Made by a program: the position numbers and the translations under genes
Source of the DNA: Rhizobacter sp.
GTDB lineage: Bacteria > Pseudomonadota > Gammaproteobacteria > Burkholderiales > Burkholderiaceae
Assembly (NCBI GenBank): GCA_014379885.1
Contig: JACMKW010000282.1
Location: forward strand, 1 to 12,753
DNA: 12,753 nucleotides
Direction of reading: 5' to 3'
Notes under the pieces: generated by a model
Database searches by the model: none
What the model was told of the DNA's origin: nothing
What the model saw: only the letters and a program-made list of their open reading frames with translations
In this document: positions 1 to 9,803 of the stretch, piece after piece
How positions within the stretch are numbered: the first letter of the stretch is position 1
Layout of the letters: each line of letters opens with the position of its first letter

Positions 1-124
1 CCAGCACAATCAGGACAAGCATGCCCAGATAGGCAGGCGGCATGGCGATGACAAACGCCCCCACTTGACGCCAGCGCGGCATGGTTTGTTGCTGCGCCAA
101 GGCGCCAGGCACGGCCGCGCTCAC
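1..124 (-). CDS. ABC transporter permease 2, sugar type (partial, N-terminus only)
   Basis: Only the first 41 codons are inside the window; the gene runs off the left edge. The start is GTG at 124-122. It overlaps the stop codon of permease 1 as GTGA, a common sign of translational coupling. The visible peptide begins with a short polar tail (MSAAVPGALAQQQ), followed by a basic stretch (PRWRQ) and then the start of a hydrophobic segment (VGAFVIAMPPAYLGMLVLIVL), as expected for the first membrane helix of an inner-membrane permease. The position downstream of a binding protein, an ATPase and a first permease makes a second RbsC-like subunit by far the best reading. Sugar importers with two different permeases exist, for example YtfQRT-YjfF and LsrACDB. 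There is too little sequence to confirm the family directly. Confidence 0.72.
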   Translation of the reverse strand, partial: MSAAVPGALAQQQTMPRWRQVGAFVIAMPPAYLGMLVLIVL

Positions 125-1038
125 AGGCCCACCGCCGTGCGGCGTTGCGAGCACACCGCCGCCAACAGCAGCGCACCGGTGATGGCACCGCGCAGGAATG
201 GTGAAATGCCGAAGAGGTTGATGCCGTTGGTGATCAGCCCCAAGCTCAACGCACCTGTGGCCACACCGATGATGCTACCCACGCCGCCGGTGAGCTGCAC
301 ACCGCCGAGCGCAATCGCCGTCACCGATTCGAGCCCGAACGACGCGCCCATGGTCGGGTCGCCCGAGGCCACGCGTGCGGCGAGGTAGATGCCGGCCACC
401 ACGGCAAGCAGGCTGCAGCTCACATAAGCCACCACGACGACCCAGGGGGCGCGAACGCCATTCAAGTGGGCGCTGCGTGCATTCGCGCCCACCGCGAAGA
501 GGTGCAGGCCCAGGCGCGAACCATGCAGCAGCAGCGCCACCAGCGCGGCCAGCAACACGCACCAGAGCAGCGGCTTTGGCACCCCCCACAGGCTGCCATT
601 GGCCAACAGGCCCAGGCCTGTTGCGACCTTGCCGCCGGGTATCGGCAGGATCAGATAGGCCAGCCCTTGCAGGAAGGTCATGGTGCTCAAGGTCATGATG
701 AGTGGGTGAACGCCCGCGAAAGCTACGCCGGCGCCATTCACGAGGCCGACCACCAAACCCAGCGCGAGTGCGAGCGTCACGCCCCACACCGGATCGGGCT
801 GTGTGGCGACGAGGCAGCTGGCCAGGCTCATCACCGAGCCCACCGAGAGGTCGATGCCGGCGATCAGCGCCACCAGCAATTGGCCCAGCGTGACGATCAG
901 CAAGGCCGTGATCTGCGCGCTCACGTTCGCCAGGTTCTGCGGCTCCAGGAAATTGGGCACCGCCACGGCCAGCACAGCGAACAGGAGCACTGGCAGGCCG
1001 AGGGTGTAGGCGCTCAGGCCCGAGCGTGCCCAGTTCAC
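121..1038 (-). CDS. ABC transporter permease 1, RbsC/BPD_transp_2-like
   Basis: Inner-membrane subunit of a sugar-type ABC importer, 305 aa, very hydrophobic, with about eight to ten predicted membrane segments. Family marks are the GIDLSVGSVMSLAS stretch at residues 61-74, which matches the conserved cytoplasmic-facing motif of RbsC-type permeases. A second mark is the C-terminal block around 238-280 (TAIALGGVQLTGGVGSIIG and then NGINLFGISP), typical of the same family. The length is normal for a complete RbsC homologue. The start is GTG at 1038-1036, sharing GTGA with the ATPase stop; a GAGG lies seven bases upstream within the ATPase gene. The stop overlaps the start of permease 2. It should form a heterodimeric channel with permease 2, energised by the upstream ATPase. 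The substrate cannot be deduced from this subunit. Confidence 0.93.
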   Translation of the reverse strand: MNWARSGLSAYTLGLPVLLFAVLAVAVPNFLEPQNLANVSAQITALLIVTLGQLLVALIAGIDLSVGSVMSLASCLVATQPDPVWGVTLALALGLVVGLVNGAGVAFAGVHPLIMTLSTMTFLQGLAYLILPIPGGKVATGLGLLANGSLWGVPKPLLWCVLLAALVALLLHGSRLGLHLFAVGANARSAHLNGVRAPWVVVVAYVSCSLLAVVAGIYLAARVASGDPTMGASFGLESVTAIALGGVQLTGGVGSIIGVATGALSLGLITNGINLFGISPFLRGAITGALLLAAVCSQRRTAVGL

Positions 1039-2597
1039 GCGGTGGCCTCGCTGTGGTGGTCGTGGGCCTCGGCAGGCGCGTCTGTCGCCAGGGCCAGCGC
1101 CAGCAAGCCTTCTTCAGTGGCCGAGGCGGCGTCAACGTCGCCCACGATGCGCCCGCCGCGCACCATGAGAATGCGGTCGCACAGGCCGATGAGTTCGAGC
1201 AGGTCGCTCGACACCGCCAGCACCGCGCCGCCCTGCTTCACGTACTCGCGCAACAGCGCATAGATCTCTGCCTTGGCACCCACGTCCACACCGCGCGTGG
1301 GCTGTTCCACGAGCAGGGTGTCCACACCGGCTGCAAGCCAGCGGCCCACCATCACCTTCTGCTGGTTGCCGCCCGACAACGCACCCACTTCCTGCGCCAG
1401 ATCGCGTGCGCGCAGTTGCATGCGCTCGGCAATGCGAGCCACTGCGTCGCGGTCACGTCGCGCGCGGCGCATGAGGCCCATGCCGCGCAGCGCACCGAGG
1501 CCCACGTTGTCGGCGATTGGCAGCTCCAGGTACAAACCTTCGAGCTTGCGGTCTTCGGGTATCAGGCCAATGCCCTGTTCGACCACCCGCACCACGCCTT
1601 GCCTGGGGTCGAACGGTGTGGCGGCGCTGTCGCCCACGGTGCGCCAGATGTCGCTTTCGAACGGCGCCAGCACGCCTGCGAGCGCACGCACGATCTCGCG
1701 TTGGCCTTGGCCTTCGAGGCCGCCCATGCCGACGATCTCACCGTGCCGCAGCGTGAAGCGCGCGTTCGCCGCGCCACGCGTGGGCGTGAGAGACCGCACG
1801 TCGAGCGCGGCGCTTCCATTCGCAGCGCCGTCGCGCGGTGGAAACAGCGCCTGCAACGGCCGACCCACCATCAGCGAGACCAGGCTGTCTGGCGTGAGGG
1901 CGCCGATGGGCTGTGTCGACACGAGCCGGCCGTCTTTCAGCACCGTCACGGTGTCGCACAACCTGAAGATTTCTTCCAGCCGGTGGCTGATGTAGAACAC
2001 CAGCTTGCCCTGCGCCTTCAAGGCATGCAGCAAGGTTTCGAGCTTGTCGACCTCGGTGCGATTGAGCGCAGCCGTCGGCTCGTCGAAGATGAAGACGGTC
2101 GCATCAGTCGATACGCCCTTGGCGATTTCCACCAATTGCTGCTCGCCCACGGTCAGGCTGCCGCAGCTGCGGGCCGGGTCGAGCGTGATGCCAATGCGCG
2201 CCAGCACCTCGCGCGATTCGCGCAACATCGCCGCACGGTCGAGCAGGCCCAGGCGCGTGGGCTCGCGCCCGAGCAGCAGGTTTTCGGCCACCGTGAGGTT
2301 GGGCAGCACCGTCAATTCCTGGAACACCGTGGAGATGCCAGCGCGCCGCGCGGCAGACGGGCTGTTCAGCGTGAGCACCTGGCCGTTGACCAGCAGCTCG
2401 CCCTCGTCGGGCCGGTGCACACCGGCCAGCAGCTTCATGAGCGTTGACTTGCCCGCACCGTTCTCGCCGGTGATGGCGTGAATCGACCCCGCACGGCCGA
2501 CCACACTCACCTTGCTGAGTGCGGCGGTCGAGCCGAATGCTTTCGAGATGCCGCGCACGGCAACGAGCTCGTGCGCGGGCACAGGGCCCGTGGACAT
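1035..2597 (-). CDS. Sugar ABC transporter ATPase, two nucleotide-binding domains (RbsA/MglA-like)
   Basis: Cytoplasmic ATPase of 520 aa with two fused ABC domains, the usual length and layout of RbsA/MglA/YtfR proteins. Domain 1 has Walker A GENGAGKS (44-51), a degenerate signature LTVGEQQ (148-154), Walker B with catalytic Glu in FIFDEPTAALN (169-179) and switch His205. Domain 2 has a degenerate Walker A (GGLEGQGQRE, 292-301), a canonical signature LSGGNQQK (407-414) and an altered Walker B, LLVEQPTRGVDVG (428-440), where the usual Asp-Glu pair is Glu-Gln. Only one composite site (Walker A/B of domain 1 with the signature of domain 2) therefore looks canonical, which fits the asymmetry known in this family. 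The ATG at 2597 lies 26 bases after the binding-protein stop without a clear Shine-Dalgarno. The C-terminus overlaps permease 1 by four bases. Confidence 0.95.
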   Translation of the reverse strand: MSTGPVPAHELVAVRGISKAFGSTAALSKVSVVGRAGSIHAITGENGAGKSTLMKLLAGVHRPDEGELLVNGQVLTLNSPSAARRAGISTVFQELTVLPNLTVAENLLLGREPTRLGLLDRAAMLRESREVLARIGITLDPARSCGSLTVGEQQLVEIAKGVSTDATVFIFDEPTAALNRTEVDKLETLLHALKAQGKLVFYISHRLEEIFRLCDTVTVLKDGRLVSTQPIGALTPDSLVSLMVGRPLQALFPPRDGAANGSAALDVRSLTPTRGAANARFTLRHGEIVGMGGLEGQGQREIVRALAGVLAPFESDIWRTVGDSAATPFDPRQGVVRVVEQGIGLIPEDRKLEGLYLELPIADNVGLGALRGMGLMRRARRDRDAVARIAERMQLRARDLAQEVGALSGGNQQKVMVGRWLAAGVDTLLVEQPTRGVDVGAKAEIYALLREYVKQGGAVLAVSSDLLELIGLCDRILMVRGGRIVGDVDAASATEEGLLALALATDAPAEAHDHHSEATA

Positions 2598-2623
2598 GGC
2601 GGGTGTCGCTGTCGCGTCGGCCT

Positions 2624-3694
2624 TCAGCGTTTGAAGGTTTCCTTCAGCTTGGCCTCGGGCAGCGTCGACGGCAACCAGTAGGCGTCGTTCAGGTCGGGGC
2701 GATAGAACTTGTCGAGGTCAGCCTGCAGGATGGGCGGCGGCGACGAGAAATACGACTTGTAGAGCGGCTTGCCTTGCAGCAGCGCCACCGAGGCGCGCAC
2801 CACCGCCGCACCGAGGCCCGGCGTGAACACCGGCGCCACGCTCTTCACGCCGGTTGACTTCCAGGCACGCAGGAAACCGTTGTTGCCTTCACCGGTCATC
2901 GGCACCAGCGGCTTGCCGCTTTCCTTGAACACGTCGAGGCAGGCGCGCGTCATCTCGGCGCCGGAGAACCAGATGCCGTCCACGGGGTTGCCCGACAGAA
3001 CCAGGTTCTCGCAAAGCTGCTTGCCCTTGGCATAACCCCAATCGCCGAACACCTCGGTGGTGATCTTGATCTGTGAGCCGACGAGCGACTTGCGAAAACC
3101 TTCGTAGCGCAGCGTTTCTTCATCCACACCGGCCACACCGCGGAACGCCCACACGTTGCCCTTGCCGTTGAGCTCCTTGCGCAGGAACTCGCCCCCTTGG
3201 CGGCCGAACACTTCGCCGCCCGCACCGATTTCAACGGTCGATTGCATGGCCTTGCCAAACGCCCCGAACACCACCACCGGCAGGCCTTGCTGCACGGCCT
3301 TGGCCGACAGCGGCGCGCCAATGGCGGCCGAGATCGGGCCAATGATGATGGCGTCGACCTTCTTGGTCAGCAGGTCTTCCACGTCGGCCACCTGCTTGGC
3401 AGCCTGCCAGTTGGCCTCGACGAAGATGAACTCGCCCACTTCCTTGTGCAACGAGGCCTCGTGCTTCATCTCCTGGATCATCTGCACGATCCAGGTGTTG
3501 CCCACGCCACCGAACGACACGCCGATGCGCCAAGGCCCGGCCTTCTTGAACTGGTTGGGTTTTGTCTGTTCCTTGCTGGTGGGCGTCATCAGCCCGTTGG
3601 GCAAGATCTCCACGTCGGCCGCCAGTGCCGACCCGGTTAGCACGCCCGCCAAGATCACACCCGCCACAGCGTCGCGCCTAGAAATTCTGCCCAT
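2624..3694 (-). CDS. Periplasmic sugar-type binding protein of the ABC importer (Peripla_BP_4-like)
   Basis: A 356-aa secreted solute receptor that would deliver its ligand to the permeases encoded downstream. Residues 1-25 form a signal peptide: basic MGRISRR, a hydrophobic stretch 9-22 and an ALA cleavage site before Ala26-Asp27. The SRRDAV sequence (5-10) also resembles a weak twin-arginine motif. The mature part carries family hallmarks: IGVSFGGVGNTW (57-68), NWQAAKQVADVEDLL (95-109), VDAIIIGPIS (113-122), LPVVVFG (138-144) and the late VDGIWFSGAEM (238-248). The start ATG at 3694 is supported by GGAG six bases upstream. It is the first gene of a tight operon of the order binding protein, ATPase, permease, permease. 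The ligand is unknown; the family binds pentoses, hexoses, polyols or AI-2, and nothing here decides between them. Confidence 0.9.
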   Translation of the reverse strand: MGRISRRDAVAGVILAGVLTGSALAADVEILPNGLMTPTSKEQTKPNQFKKAGPWRIGVSFGGVGNTWIVQMIQEMKHEASLHKEVGEFIFVEANWQAAKQVADVEDLLTKKVDAIIIGPISAAIGAPLSAKAVQQGLPVVVFGAFGKAMQSTVEIGAGGEVFGRQGGEFLRKELNGKGNVWAFRGVAGVDEETLRYEGFRKSLVGSQIKITTEVFGDWGYAKGKQLCENLVLSGNPVDGIWFSGAEMTRACLDVFKESGKPLVPMTGEGNNGFLRAWKSTGVKSVAPVFTPGLGAAVVRASVALLQGKPLYKSYFSSPPPILQADLDKFYRPDLNDAYWLPSTLPEAKLKETFKR

Positions 3695-3718
3695 CGTCTT
3701 CTCCAGTTTTTTGGTCTA

Positions 3719-3746
3719 AGAATGCAATCGCCGCAAAACGCGTCAA
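3719..3746 (-). promoter_or_regulatory. Candidate sigma-70 promoter for the ABC importer operon
   Basis: Read on the minus strand, TTGACG (3746-3741) is a good -35 match. Sixteen bases further is CATTCT (3724-3719), a weak -10 match that keeps the important second A and last T. It lies 25 bases upstream of the binding-protein start, in the AT-richer leader. The weak -10 keeps this tentative. Confidence 0.35.
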
Positions 3747-3763
3747 TCCGCAAGAAATCGAAG

Positions 3764-3780
3764 TTCGTTTGTTTTCGTTT
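3764..3780. promoter_or_regulatory. Phased direct repeat TTCGTTT, possible operator
   Basis: TTCGTTT occurs at 3764-3770 and again at 3774-3780, exactly ten bases (one helical turn) apart. It lies 17 bp upstream of the candidate -35 of the ABC importer operon. Phased TTTCG/CGAAA repeats are typical of operators of DeoR-family sugar regulators, but no regulator gene is in the window, so the role is inferred. Confidence 0.35.
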
Positions 3781-3817
3781 CCGCGCATTGTGTTCTGCAT
3801 ATCGCACAGCCTTCGCT

Positions 3818-3828
3818 GGGAATTTCCC
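3818..3828. repeat. 11-bp perfect palindrome GGGAATTTCCC
   Basis: GGGAA and TTCCC flank a single central base in the spacer between the SUV3-like helicase stop and the ABC importer leader. It could be a protein-binding site for a dimeric regulator. Its function is unknown and it may be chance. Confidence 0.3.
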
Positions 3829-3847
3829 TACGCGTGCTTCCACGTAG
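3828..3847 (-). terminator. Hairpin downstream of the SUV3-like helicase (possible terminator, no U-run)
   Basis: In the minus-strand transcript, CTACGTG pairs with CACGCGTAG around a four-base GAAG loop, with a two-base bulge. It begins about 30 bases after the helicase stop codon. There is no following T-run, so it is not a classic intrinsic terminator. It may be a 3'-end stabilising or Rho-associated hairpin. Confidence 0.25.
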
Positions 3848-3877
3848 ACGAAGGCGACCGTGAATGACGGGGCCGGC

Positions 3878-6127
<2,250 letters not shown>

Positions 6128-6164
6128 GAACAGGGTGCAATTGGGCGTGAAGGACTCTAACCGC

Positions 6165-6174
6165 AGCGGCCGCT
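6165..6174. repeat. 10-bp palindrome AGCGGCCGCT in the divergent helicase spacer
   Basis: A perfect 10-bp inverted repeat centred in the 60-bp spacer that must hold the promoters of both divergent helicase genes. It may be a shared regulatory site. In GC-rich DNA a short palindrome like this can also arise by chance. Confidence 0.25.
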
Positions 6175-6176
6175 CC

Positions 6177-6182
6177 GATAAT
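6177..6182 (+). promoter_or_regulatory. Candidate -10 element GATAAT just upstream of dbpA
   Basis: GATAAT matches the -10 consensus at five of six bases and ends five bases before the dbpA ATG. Transcription would then start at or next to the A of the start codon, giving a leaderless mRNA. This fits the lack of a Shine-Dalgarno upstream. No good -35 is visible at the proper distance, so the element is tentative. Confidence 0.35.
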
Positions 6183-6187
6183 CACGC

Positions 6188-7573
<1,386 letters not shown>

Positions 7574-7576
7574 TCC

Positions 7577-7677
7577 GTCATTCCCGCGAAAACGGGAATC
7601 CAGGATGGTGGCGTCGTGCGGCCCCTATCGACGCCCGGAGCTTGCCTGCATCTGGATTCCCGTTTCACGGGAATGAC
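7577..7677. repeat. 101-bp nested inverted-repeat (REP pair/MITE-like) element after dbpA
   Basis: The outer arms are GTCATTCCCG (7577-7586) and CGGGAATGAC (7668-7677), perfect inverted copies. Inside them CGGGAATCCAG (7593-7603) and CTGGATTCCCG (7652-7662) are another perfect inverted pair. A third pair, GGCGTCG (7610-7616) and CGACGCC (7629-7635), forms the innermost stem. Each end is also a local hairpin (ATTCCCG and CGGGAAT around a short loop). The whole unit could fold as one long hairpin or as two small ones. It starts four bases after the dbpA stop, so it probably also ends or stabilises the dbpA transcript. GTCATTCCCG-type ends are common in dispersed repeats of proteobacteria. No transposase is encoded within it. 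Confidence 0.85.
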
Positions 7678-7799
7678 CGGCGAGCCAATGACACGAGCCA
7701 CTGCAAGCCCAACCAGCCCGGCCTGGCACATCGTGTTGCAAGAGGTGTATTCGTTGGTTGTACCCTTCACACCCCAATGCCACCGCACTGACACCCCGC

Positions 7800-8492
7800 A
7801 TGTTCGGTCAATCAAAACCTGTCGTCTTGCAGCCCTACGGAAGCCGGCGCAAACGCGGTCGCCCTCCCCGCTGGCTGGTGCTGCTGTTGAGCGGCGTGGT
7901 TCTTGGTGCAACGGGTGTGGTGGTGGTGCAAGAACGCTACCTGCCGCCGCGCCTGTCGCCAGCCGAATCCACCAAGCTGCGCACCGCCTTCGAGGCGGCC
8001 GACGCCGAGCGGCTGCGCTTGCAGCAAACGCTGGGTGAGACCGGCCAGAAGCTCACCACCGCACTGGCCGACAAGAAAACCCTGGCTGACGACCTGGCCG
8101 CCAGCCGCAGCACCACCGAACGCCAGCGCGACGACATGAACGCCGTGGTGGCTTCATTGCCACCCGACCCACGCGGCGGCGGTGTCGAGGTGCGTGCCGG
8201 CCGCTTCACCACCAAGGGCGGCATGCTGGTCTACGACGTGGTGCTCACACGTGAGCGCGCCGGCAGCAGGCCCTTGGCCGGCGTGCTGCAGCTCACCGTG
8301 GCCGGAACGTCAGCACGCGGCCCTGAAACGGCCATCGCACTGAAACCAGTCACGCTGGCTCTGGGCAGCCACGAAATCGTGCGCGGCAGCCAGGCGCTGC
8401 CCGACGGCTTCAAGCCACGCGAGACCACGGTGCAGGTGCTCGACCGCGTGGCTGGCAAGCCGCTGGGCATGCGGGTGATGCTGGTCAAGTAG
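7800..8492 (+). CDS. Single-pass membrane protein with coiled coil, unknown function
   Basis: A 230-aa protein that I do not recognise with certainty. After a basic cytoplasmic stretch (SRRKRGRPPR, 15-24) comes one membrane helix at about 25-44, then a charged, heptad-rich region at about 55-115 likely to form a coiled coil in the periplasm. The C-terminal half (about 128-230) looks like a compact beta-rich domain ending in LPDGFKPRETTVQVLDR and MRVMLVK. This layout of short N-terminus, one helix, coiled coil and beta domain recalls small conserved proteobacterial membrane proteins of the DUF6776 kind, but that is a memory-based resemblance only. The ATG at 7800 is preferred; a TTG 42 bases upstream would add 14 residues unlike any leader and has no better ribosome site. 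The next gene downstream on the same strand encodes a calpain-like peptidase, 138 bases away. Confidence 0.8.
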   Translation: MFGQSKPVVLQPYGSRRKRGRPPRWLVLLLSGVVLGATGVVVVQERYLPPRLSPAESTKLRTAFEAADAERLRLQQTLGETGQKLTTALADKKTLADDLAASRSTTERQRDDMNAVVASLPPDPRGGGVEVRAGRFTTKGGMLVYDVVLTRERAGSRPLAGVLQLTVAGTSARGPETAIALKPVTLALGSHEIVRGSQALPDGFKPRETTVQVLDRVAGKPLGMRVMLVK

Positions 8493-8511
8493 CACCAGTG
8501 CGGCGCTGCCA

Positions 8512-8581
8512 CACACTGTGGTCCACCCCAGCTCGGGTGGGCGACAGCTTGTGGCGGCATGCATCGGTCTGCACACTGTGG
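8512..8581. repeat. Pair of CACACTGTGG boxes exactly 60 bp apart
   Basis: CACACTGTGG occurs at 8512-8521 and 8572-8581. Each contains the 9-bp palindrome CACA-C-TGTG. Both lie in the 138-bp spacer in front of the calpain-like gene. The 60-bp spacing places them on nearly the same helical face, as expected for a dimeric regulator that loops or binds cooperatively. The function is inferred. Confidence 0.4.
8523..8540 (+). terminator. Hairpin after the membrane protein gene (no T-run)
   Basis: CCACCC (8523-8528) and GGGTGG (8535-8540) form a GC-rich six-base stem with a six-base loop, 30 bases after the stop of the upstream gene. No T-run follows, so a classic intrinsic terminator is doubtful. 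Confidence 0.3.
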
Positions 8582-8630
8582 CACACGCGCACCCTTGCGC
8601 AGAACCGTTGTACATACCGGAAGCATCGCC

Positions 8631-9761
8631 ATGCCTGGTTCAGATTTTTCGCTGCCCCCTCTGCCGCCTCCACTTCCGCCCTTGCCGGATGCCGGTACGC
8701 CGCCCCTCGTGCCCACGGTAGAAGACTATTACGGGGCGTCACTCTACGGCTCGAATGACCAGCCGAGCTCGATCGACGTGAACCAGGACAAACTGTCCAA
8801 CTGCTACTTCATGGGTGACGCGATCTCACTCGCCGACCAACAACCCGACACGCTGAAAAGCGCGATCCGTTTCAACGCGGAAGACGGCTCGTTCGACGTG
8901 AGGCTGTACGAACGCAACACGGCAGGTGGCCGGGGCTTTGCGGCCGTGGCGCGCATCGTTCATGTCACCCAGGAACAAATCAACGACAACATCAAGCGCG
9001 GAGGCGGCAGCTCGCTCGACAACGCAGACCCGGGCCACGAGCCCGGCATGTGGCCCGCCGTGCTGGAAACGGCTTTCGCCGTATCCAACGATTCCAACCC
9101 ATCCAACGGTCTGGAAGAGGGCTACCAACGCATCTCCGGCAACGGCGGCTCGGCACGCGATGCCATGTTCACGCTCACCGGTGTGGAAGGCAAGGAGTTC
9201 CTGCTGACGAACGGTGCCCCGGTGAACGGGTTGTCGCCCGAGGACCTTGCCTTCAGCGCCCTCACCGGAGCACTGCGCGACAAGAGGCCGGTCGTTCTCT
9301 CCACGGCCACCGAAACCTTTCCGGCAGGGCCAGACGGCGTCACCTTGGAACTGCCGCACGACGGCCTGATGGACCGCCACACCTACGGCGTGGCCAGCGT
9401 CTTCCGCGAAAACGGGGTCGCGATGGTCGATCTGATCAACCCCTTGGGACACAACCGTGGCAATGGCATCGAGGCTGAGCCGTCGGAAGACAACATGATC
9501 ACCGTACCGCTGAGCCAGCTGTATGCAACCGGCCAGAACTCCATCATCCTCGGGCCGCGCGCGAGCCAGGTCGGCGGTGGGGTTGACGTGCCTCTGCCCG
9601 TGGCTGCCCTCCCCAGGCCGATCGCGCTCACCGGAGCAGCAAGCCCGAAACCGGCTGAGAGCAGCTTCGACTACATCGAGCGCAAGGCCAGTGAGTTGCT
9701 TCGCAACATCTTCGGCCCTCCTTCCCCGCCGCCGCTGCCCACGCCGCCTCCCAAGAACTGA
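8631..9761 (+). CDS. Calpain-family (C2) cysteine peptidase-like protein with proline-rich ends
   Basis: A 376-aa protein. Residues 28-66 contain VNQDKLSNCYFMGDAISLA, which aligns with the calpain active-site block Q-G-x-L-G-D-C-W-F, giving oxyanion Gln52 and nucleophile Cys58. Residues 140-180 (GMWPAVLETAFA, then a GYQRISGNGGS stretch) match the calpain LWPALLEKAYA...GG region. GLMDRHTYGV holds the candidate catalytic His250, and VDLINPLGHNRGNG the candidate Asn270, as in calpain H-A-Y and N-P-W-G. The N-terminus (SLPPLPPPLPPLPDAG) and the last 15 residues are proline-rich. No signal peptide, membrane helix or calcium-binding EF-hand is seen. The ATG at 8631 is preferred over one at 8559 because a GGAAG lies seven bases upstream and the extra 24 residues look non-coding. 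It converges with type VI secretion-linked genes. The substrate and cellular location are unknown; a secreted effector role is conjecture. Confidence 0.75.
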   Translation: MPGSDFSLPPLPPPLPPLPDAGTPPLVPTVEDYYGASLYGSNDQPSSIDVNQDKLSNCYFMGDAISLADQQPDTLKSAIRFNAEDGSFDVRLYERNTAGGRGFAAVARIVHVTQEQINDNIKRGGGSSLDNADPGHEPGMWPAVLETAFAVSNDSNPSNGLEEGYQRISGNGGSARDAMFTLTGVEGKEFLLTNGAPVNGLSPEDLAFSALTGALRDKRPVVLSTATETFPAGPDGVTLELPHDGLMDRHTYGVASVFRENGVAMVDLINPLGHNRGNGIEAEPSEDNMITVPLSQLYATGQNSIILGPRASQVGGGVDVPLPVAALPRPIALTGAASPKPAESSFDYIERKASELLRNIFGPPSPPPLPTPPPKN

Positions 9762-9803
9762 GCGCAAGCCGCGCAACTGGCCAGCGTGCCGAACGCGGGC
9801 GTC

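Noticed and set aside
1026..2447. Plus-strand open frame of about 473 codons opposite the ABC ATPase
   Set aside because: The minus-strand frame has both ABC domains; the plus-strand translation is compositionally odd and has no motif.
3655..3843. Small minus-strand open frame of 62 codons in the importer leader
   Set aside because: It overlaps the start of the binding-protein gene in another frame, crosses the promoter and repeat region, and has no ribosome site or recognisable product.
7577..7677. CRISPR-like reading of the repeats after dbpA
   Set aside because: The copies are inverted and nested, not direct repeats with regular spacers, and no cas gene is near.
8559..8630. Upstream ATG for the calpain-like gene
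   Set aside because: The 24 added residues look like translated non-coding DNA, cover one CACACTGTGG box, and have no ribosome binding site. The ATG at 8631 has a GGAAG at proper distance.
9762..9803. Bidirectional terminator between the convergent calpain-like and hypothetical genes
   Set aside because: No convincing stem-loop with a T-run on either strand could be found in this 42-bp gap.
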